Assembly (NCBI RefSeq): GCF_000218685.1
Contig: NW_006763305.1
Coordinates: 249,762-313,761 of the forward strand
DNA length: 64,000 nucleotides
Source: Serpula lacrymans var. lacrymans S7.9
Lineage: Eukaryota; Basidiomycota; Agaricomycetes; Boletales; Serpulaceae
Reading direction: 5' to 3'
Part shown: positions 58,701-64,000 of the stretch, one piece after another
How positions within the stretch are numbered: position 1 is the first letter of the stretch
How the letters are laid out: each line of letters starts with the position of its first letter
The notes under the pieces: generated by a model
What the model was told of the DNA's origin: nothing
Databases searched by the model: none
Seen by the model: only the letters and a program-made list of their open reading frames with translations
Program-made: the position numbers and the translations under genes

Positions 58701-59684
58701 ACATGATCGCAAACTCACCCCGATCTATCTATCTGCTACATTCCCCAACGCGATCATCACCGCATCACCGCGACGAATTTCACAACAACACATACGAAAC
58801 TTTTGCCCATTTTGCTATTTTACTATGTTTCCAACACACATCCCTGGTGTCCGATGATCGATGACCCCGATTTCCATTTTGTGCCTTCAATGTCGTCACC
58901 AGTCGGTGGACCATTCGCCACATCGTGTAGAGTGGGGCGGGATGATTGTTGTGCGTTGCGAGTGATGAGCACTGAGCTGCAGATCTATCCCACTGAACGG
59001 GTAAGGTACAGTGGCTCCTCCTCATATATAGGTGGCGGTCCATGCCAGGGATCCGGCCAGACTCGACTTCAACTATACCCCACCAAGATCTCACAACTCC
59101 AGCTCTAACATGAGGTGGGGGGGAACCTTACTTCCCTAAATCAGCTCCCAGCTCAACGCCATACCGATATTAGGAGCCGCATCAGCAGTTTTAGAACACT
59201 ATCATTATCAGCACTATCCTAACCAAGCTCGTAAAAGACTCGGAGCCGATAAACACCCTTCTAGCCCTTCCAGAACTCGATACTTGGCACGAACCTAACG
59301 CCTAACAAAGACAGGCGCAAAACTCAGTCTAAGTAACTCAAAGATCACTCCACTTGACTTGGAGCCCATCACGACGGACCAAGTACCAAGCCATGCCAAA
59401 AAAAGGAAACGACACGAGGCGAGAACGGAAAGGGAAATGGAGGGGAAAAGGGCTAGGAAAAGAGCATAATTACAAAAAAAGGAAATCTGCGGAGGAAAAT
59501 AAAAACTAGAAACTAGATGCGGTAGTGACGGTATAAACCAATAAGATAGTATTTGCGAAAATAAAAATGAGCGTTTTCCCAAGAGACCAAGAGATGATAT
59601 AAGCACGAATGACGAATTATCTGCCAACCCTCCTCCTCCTCTTCACTGAGCATGCAGTCACCAATGACTCACGAATGATGAACA
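55704..59684. other. Long gene-poor interval, about 4 kb
   Basis: No frame over 140 residues shows a motif or an exon chain. Simple repeats are present: GAACGAGAAC (about 55740-55765), CAGCAGCAGC (about 56070-56088), and a CCCAAG run at 57516-57544. AT-rich and GC-rich blocks alternate. The best non-coding explanation is regulatory or intergenic DNA upstream of the ERF4-like gene and beside a doubtful ORF; I see no tRNA, rRNA or transposon ORF. Confidence 0.4.
57516..57544 (+). repeat. CCCAAG hexanucleotide microsatellite
   Basis: About four perfect copies of CCCAAG follow CACAAG at 57515-57544. The unit is six bases, so in one frame it encodes a Lys-Pro run, but no gene covers it. Confidence 0.85.
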
Positions 59685-61755
59685 TCACTGGGAGATGGGG
59701 AGATTAGTTCAGTTCTCGGAAAGACTTTGGTCATCCGATAGCGACCAAGTCGGGACTTACATAGTACTCGATTTCCAGCTAAGAAAAGGCACATTAAAAG
59801 AAAGTTCCGAAAAACGAAACGAATGAGAAGAATGCCACACGCTGATCCAATCCAAAAAACAAAAAAAAACAAAAAAGACTCACAAATAGAAACGCTACTC
59901 TCCTCGGCCAAAGGATGTTCAACCCAACCGGATTATAAATACTCGCGTTGAGGTCATCGATCGCGCGCTGTAATCGCTTCATTTCCTATTATCAATTACG
60001 AAAAGTTTCCCAAAATTCAATTTCAGCGTCAGTTTCTTATATATGCTGTTTCAGAGCCTCGCAAGAAAACAAAACAAGAAGCAAGAAGCAAAAATAGAAA
60101 GCCTTGGACACATCCAACTTTCGGTTGCTAACACTCAGCGGCCAAGAGAAAGAGAGAGGCGGGAGGAGTGGGGGCTAGCACACACAGACTCATCAACGTA
60201 CCTTATCATAGTGCGAATCCATCACCACCCTCCATATCTGCAGCGTCAACACCGCCAACGTGTTATATACGATCGAGTGTCGGATACTATGTGCAGAGAT
60301 GAGGATCTCGTTGATGGTGTTGATCGTCTCGAGAAACTGCGTTGGCGTTATCTGCTCAGAAAGTGGACAAGTTCTTTTGTGAGCGTTCGTACTCGTGTGA
60401 TGCATAGATATAGAGGAGGAGGGGAGGGGAAGAGAGGGGGGGAGGTAAAACGTAAAACGTAAATAAACATAAAATGCACACGTACCCTTCCTTCAAGCTC
60501 GAGAGGGTACGTAGGGGCGAACTGAATGAGCTCGCCCCCGCTGTAGTCTCGCTCTATCCGCACTATCTCTCTCGGGTGATGAACGCCTATTTGGCCTATT
60601 GGAGGGGTGCCGTAGGCGGAATCTATAGCTGGTGGACCAAAGTAGTATGATGACTTTGGTATCAGCGGTCGCGCACGTCTGGTCAATCACCAAAATAAAC
60701 CAAGATCAGCGTGAATGCTTCCACAAAGCCAAAATACACAGAGGGAGGGAGAGGGAGATAAATGAAGGAGGGACTCACGCCTTCTTCTGCATACTCGCAA
60801 AATTACTCGTACCCAGCGTCGAATAGTAATCCGTACCCAGATGCCCATTATTGCTCGACGGAGGCTCGACAGACTCCCATGGCTGCGGCGACGGAGGAGC
60901 AGCCTTGAACTCGAGATGCAAATCACTCCCTCCCCCCTCCTTCCCCCCCATGCCCGCCCTCTCACCACCATCCTCAACCACATACCCACCCTCATCCACC
61001 ATCGTCGGCTCGTCCCCAACCCCGTGCTGCGCCTGCATCTCCTCCAGACGCCGCACCTCGTCGCGGAAAGGGGAGGACGAGCGCTTCGAAAGGGGATGCC
61101 AGCCCTCCCCGATATCGATCTCCTCTACCTCCCGTCCCTCTTCCCCCCCTCCTCCTTCCGCCCCCGTCCCCCCGCCCCCGCTCTCATCTGTCCCCACGCG
61201 AGTGAGAGGCGGGCTAGGCGGGAGCTCGTCTGCCCTCAGACCTTTATGATTCTGGATACGAACGACCCCTCCTCCCCCTCCCTCTCCCGATGTATGACCC
61301 AGCCCGTCTTCAGCGCGGGGTAGACGAGACAGATGGGACGACGTCGAAGCAGCGTGCGCCGCTCGCGAGTCGCATGTCGACGGCGGGTCATAGGGCGGCA
61401 TCGGCGTAGGCGTGGGTGTGGATGTGGATGTGGAAGTGGGTGTGGGCGTGTGTGGAGATAGAGACGGTGCGTGTGCTGATGGTGATAGCGGCGAGGTAGT
61501 CGTCGCAGTTTGCCCGCCTTCCAATTCAGTGTGAGACTGTCCCCGTCCGTGTTCCTGCCCTCCTCCTTCCTCTTTTATCTCCCACTCTTCTTCAGCGTGC
61601 GTACTCAGCGTGCCCATTCCCGCCCCTCTAACCGCCTCGCCCGACACCACCCCGTCATCCATCCCCGTCCCAGTCACAAGCACCCCAGAGGGCAACGATG
61701 CCGGCAAAACAGCATGCATGTCAATGTCTATAGTAGTATGACCAGGAGACGTCAT
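59685..61755 (-). CDS. ERF4: ERF4/Golgin-A7-domain protein, palmitoyltransferase subunit
   Basis: Starts MTSPGHTTIDIDMHAVLPAS (ATG 61755). The first 300 residues are low-complexity, Ser/Thr/Pro/Gly-rich (long runs such as TPTPTSTSTSTPTPTPMPPY and GGGGTGAEGGGGEEG). The ERF4-type domain follows over four exons: RPLIPKSSYYFGPPAIDSAY, HHPREIVRIERDYSGGELIQ, FAPTYPLELEGRITPTQFLE, TINTINEILISAHSIRHSIV and the end EMKRLQRAIDDLNASIYNPV. A last exon encodes LEIEYY and a stop from TGATG at 59685-59689. In yeast Erf4 (Shr5) partners the DHHC enzyme Erf2 at the ER and palmitoylates Ras. The long N-terminal tail is unusual compared with the small yeast protein. Confidence 0.85.
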
Positions 61756-62385
61756 GACGGATACATCGAGGCGCGCAACCAAAGCACAGCAAAGCAAAGC
61801 ACAGCCAACGGGCTACACTGGCAGAATCGAGAGAGTATAAAAAAGTGGATCAGAAGGGTGTGAGTTTTTGGACTGGATAAGCCTAATTATTATGTGTCTC
61901 GCGGGCAACGGCGCGTGTTGGATTGGACTGGAAGGAGTCAAGGTGAAGGAGTAAAACAAAAAGAAACTCGAACCAACTTTTCTTGATCGGTTCAAAGACA
62001 CGACCGGAAATGAGCGTTTACTTGCTTTGTTGTTTTACTTATGGTGAGAACTCACTTTTGAAAAAACAACCAACGCAAGACACGCCACTCATAACACAAC
62101 CACCCATCTCAGCTCATCACCACAGTTTCGTCACGCAAGAGCTTTCAAACGACAACACCGAAAAATAAATGCATTTTAACTTTTACAAATGGTTGAATAT
62201 GATTATGTAGTTCTAGGCTCTGATATATAAAACATGTCTTCATCATCAGTCATAATACGGCAATCAACGCCAGAACACGGTGCATGCAAAATAGACATAT
62301 AGCAACATGTGCTCCCATCGAGGGTAGAGCACCGCAATAACATAGGGCATAGCAAATAATAGGATGAAAGAACGATCACACCCCC
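61756..62385. other. Intergenic; no gene recognised
   Basis: Upstream of the ERF4-like gene and 3' flank of the Cyc8-like gene; it carries the 3' untranslated part of the latter. A short ATATAT stretch near 62220 is AT-rich. I see nothing coding. Confidence 0.45.
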
Positions 62386-64000
62386 TCAGGACATGGTATC
62401 CCCCTTGTCCTGCGAACGTGCAGATGAAGGCGACGTGTGCTTAGACCCTGGTGATCCAGAACCATGAATGATCCCAGCCATCTTGCCACGCCCAGGCGGT
62501 GAGATCGAACGGCGTGAATCAACTTGCATACGTTCATCAGATGGAGAAGGCGCGGTTGAAGTAGGAGAAAGTGTAGTAATAGGTGGCAGAGCAATATGCC
62601 CCGAAGCATTCGACGCATTGTTGGCGTGCGACGAATGTCCGATCGGGCGAGGATGTGGGGGCAAAAGTACAGGTAACGTGGGACTTGGCGGGAACGGTCC
62701 ATGCGACTCTATTTGCTGTCGCGATTCAGGTGAATGGGAAGCCGGCTGCGTACGAAAGGGAATAGGAGAAGGACGTGATGAGGGAACTGGTGTGTGTCTT
62801 CCTCCTGATGGAGAAGACGCACTTCGTTGTTTTATTACATCAACTCTACTGCGCTTGTTGTCCATCTCGTCTGCCCCGGGACTCAGGGGCCGCTTGAGAG
62901 TAGCCGCGTTTGAAGGCGGCGATGGACGGCTTCTCGTTGAGGAGATTGACCCGCGATGAGAGACGACTGGCCGAGGCGACGTCATTGTATATCGGCTCCC
63001 ACTAGAAGCAGTAGGTGAGTGAGTAGGCACACTATGCGCATCTACAGCAGATGCTGACATCTCTGGTGCTCGTGACTGCGATAAAACCACCAAAGCGTCA
63101 GCAACACCCTCATCATAGTCCTCATCCATAACCCGCGAAGGCGGTTGAGGCGTCGCGCTCGTAGGCGAAGGCTGAATGGACCTCGACGCCCCAGACCCAT
63201 TGGAGCTTGACTCCTGCCCTTCTTTCGATGCATACTGGCCTACCTTGAACGACGCAGGCAAGTTTGCTGGCATTCGCTCGTTCGTTTTCGGTGCTTCCAT
63301 GGCAGCGTCATCCTTCGTTCGCTTCACACGTTTCTTCCTCTCCTTCTTAGCAGGCGCATCTTGAACGATCGATCCGACCGACTGTACATCGGTGTCCTTG
63401 TCCTTAGCAGCGCGACTCCGCCTTGCTTTCGGTTCAGGAGCAGGTGTGGGACGAGGACTTTCAGAACTTCGGGCGTTGTTGCTTGCGACAATATGGGGAG
63501 GAGCATTGCGTATCCCACCCCGCGCGCTCTCGGGCGAATGTGCGTAAGCCCTAGACTCGTGCCTGTGCTCCATAGGTGCATCAGTCCTTTCATATTCTCG
63601 AGGATCCCTAGCGTCTCTGGCATCGTATCGTGCAGGATCGTAGCGCCAATGACCATTTTCGTGCTGCGATGGACCAGGCGGCGGAGGCGGGGGTGGCGAA
63701 CGTGGTCCAGGTGGACCACTAGGTGGCTTGGAATCCCAAAAGGTGCGAGATGGGTGAGCAGAAGGATGAGAAGAACGCGGCGATGGGTCAGGAGGACTGT
63801 GCGCAGGATGAGAAGCGGGCGAGCGCGGAGTGTAGTATGGCTGCTGCGAAGGGTGAGCCGAATACTCACCACTATGTCTCCCACGCCTATCCCAGTCACC
63901 ACGATGGTGTTCAGAAGGGGGCGGTCGACGATCCCAAGCGCCTTCCTGCTCATTTCGTATAATGTCGTGGGAGTACGGGCGAGGAGAACGCTGAGAGGAA
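62386..64000 (-). CDS. C-terminal part of a Cyc8/Ssn6-like transcriptional corepressor (runs off the window)
   Basis: An open frame runs through the right edge and ends in MS-stop at 62386. The visible part is the low-complexity C-terminus: Pro/Ser/Arg-rich sequences such as SQRSPRPYSHDIIRNEQ and DWDRRGRHSGEYSAHPSQ, basic patches (PAKKERKKRVKRTKDDAAME), then SGASRSIQPSPTSATPQPPS, the segment MDEDYDEGVADALVVLSQSR, LKRPLSPGADEMDNKRSRVD and SPSDERMQVDSRRSISPPG. This arrangement, including DYDEGVADAL and KRSRVDV, matches what I remember of the tail of basidiomycete Cyc8/Ssn6-type TPR corepressors. The TPR repeats would lie outside the window, so the identity is inferred. It has no intron in the visible part. 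Confidence 0.6.
   Translation of the reverse strand, partial: SSQRSPRPYSHDIIRNEQEGAWDRRPPPSEHHRGDWDRRGRHSGEYSAHPSQQPYYTPRSPASHPAHSPPDPSPRSSHPSAHPSRTFWDSKPPSGPPGPRSPPPPPPPGPSQHENGHWRYDPARYDARDARDPREYERTDAPMEHRHESRAYAHSPESARGGIRNAPPHIVASNNARSSESPRPTPAPEPKARRSRAAKDKDTDVQSVGSIVQDAPAKKERKKRVKRTKDDAAMEAPKTNERMPANLPASFKVGQYASKEGQESSSNGSGASRSIQPSPTSATPQPPSRVMDEDYDEGVADALVVLSQSRAPEMSASAVDAHSVPTHSPTASSGSRYTMTSPRPVVSHRGSISSTRSRPSPPSNAATLKRPLSPGADEMDNKRSRVDVIKQRSASSPSGGRHTPVPSSRPSPIPFRTQPASHSPESRQQIESHGPFPPSPTLPVLLPPHPRPIGHSSHANNASNASGHIALPPITTLSPTSTAPSPSDERMQVDSRRSISPPGRGKMAGIIHGSGSPGSKHTSPSSARSQDKGDTMS

Noticed and set aside
60841..61323. Two overlapping + frames opposite the ERF4-like gene
   Set aside because: Both are antisense to the low-complexity N-terminal exon and share no recognised domain.
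1..64000. tRNA or rRNA genes
   Set aside because: No B-box-like GGTTCGAATCC with a paired acceptor stem or rRNA-like stretch was found on either strand; GTTCAAATCCCAG at about 23992 lies inside the DUF6532-type intron.

Overview
The window is nuclear DNA of a filamentous basidiomycete, most likely an Agaricomycete. The evidence is many short introns (about 50-60 nt, GT-AG), a Plavaka-type (KDZ) transposase relic, a DUF6532-type gene, decayed BTB-domain paralogues, and housekeeping proteins whose visible motifs fit basidiomycete orthologues. No tRNA, rRNA, CRISPR array or bacterial-type operon was seen. All exon calls were made by eye, so splice sites are approximate unless stated.

Layout. 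1-1.0 kb is a nested repeat: a short inverted-terminal element split by a solo LTR with a perfect 5-bp target duplication. 1.9-10.7 kb has two doubtful small genes, a peroxisomal SCP2-type thiolase, a Ser/Thr-rich single-pass membrane protein, a MED9-like Mediator subunit and an unknown protein. 11.8-17.0 kb has a kinase-fold protein that looks like a pseudokinase and a divergent RING-finger protein. 17.4-24.5 kb is an accessory island: a degenerate Plavaka transposase, itself interrupted by a second copy of the short element from position 331, followed by two orphan ORFs and a DUF6532-like gene on the opposite strand. 24.7-32.5 kb is a BTB graveyard: one BTB gene with three frameshifts and two diverged copies of a 1.25-kb unit that flank an FAD monooxygenase and an F-box gene. 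From 32.8 kb the window is mostly conserved housekeeping DNA: uS14/RPS29, HEM3 (porphobilinogen deaminase), a UBE2W-type E2, GET3, SRP68, Ku80, a SWI/SNF-type ATPase with bromodomain, a YAP1/PAP1-type bZIP factor, an ERF4/Golgin-A7 palmitoyltransferase subunit, and the 3' part of a Cyc8/Ssn6-like corepressor that runs off the right edge.

Functionally the housekeeping genes are unrelated neighbours, as usual in fungi: tail-anchored and signal-peptide protein targeting (GET3, SRP68), heme synthesis (HEM3), translation (RPS29), DNA end joining (Ku80), chromatin and transcription control (SNF2-type ATPase, MED9, bZIP, Cyc8-like), ubiquitin (RING, UBE2W) and Ras palmitoylation (ERF4). Two tight head-to-head pairs, RPS29/HEM3 and Ku80/SNF2, must share promoters.

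The most interesting observations are the two independently datable nested insertions, the pseudokinase with both its glycine loop and DFG aspartate lost, several micro-exons of 11-18 nt (one carrying the GET3 P-loop, possibly behind a GC-AG intron), a phase conflict in the SNF2-type gene beside a 21-C run, and the gene set beside the Plavaka relic. I did not find a convincing wholly new biological system.
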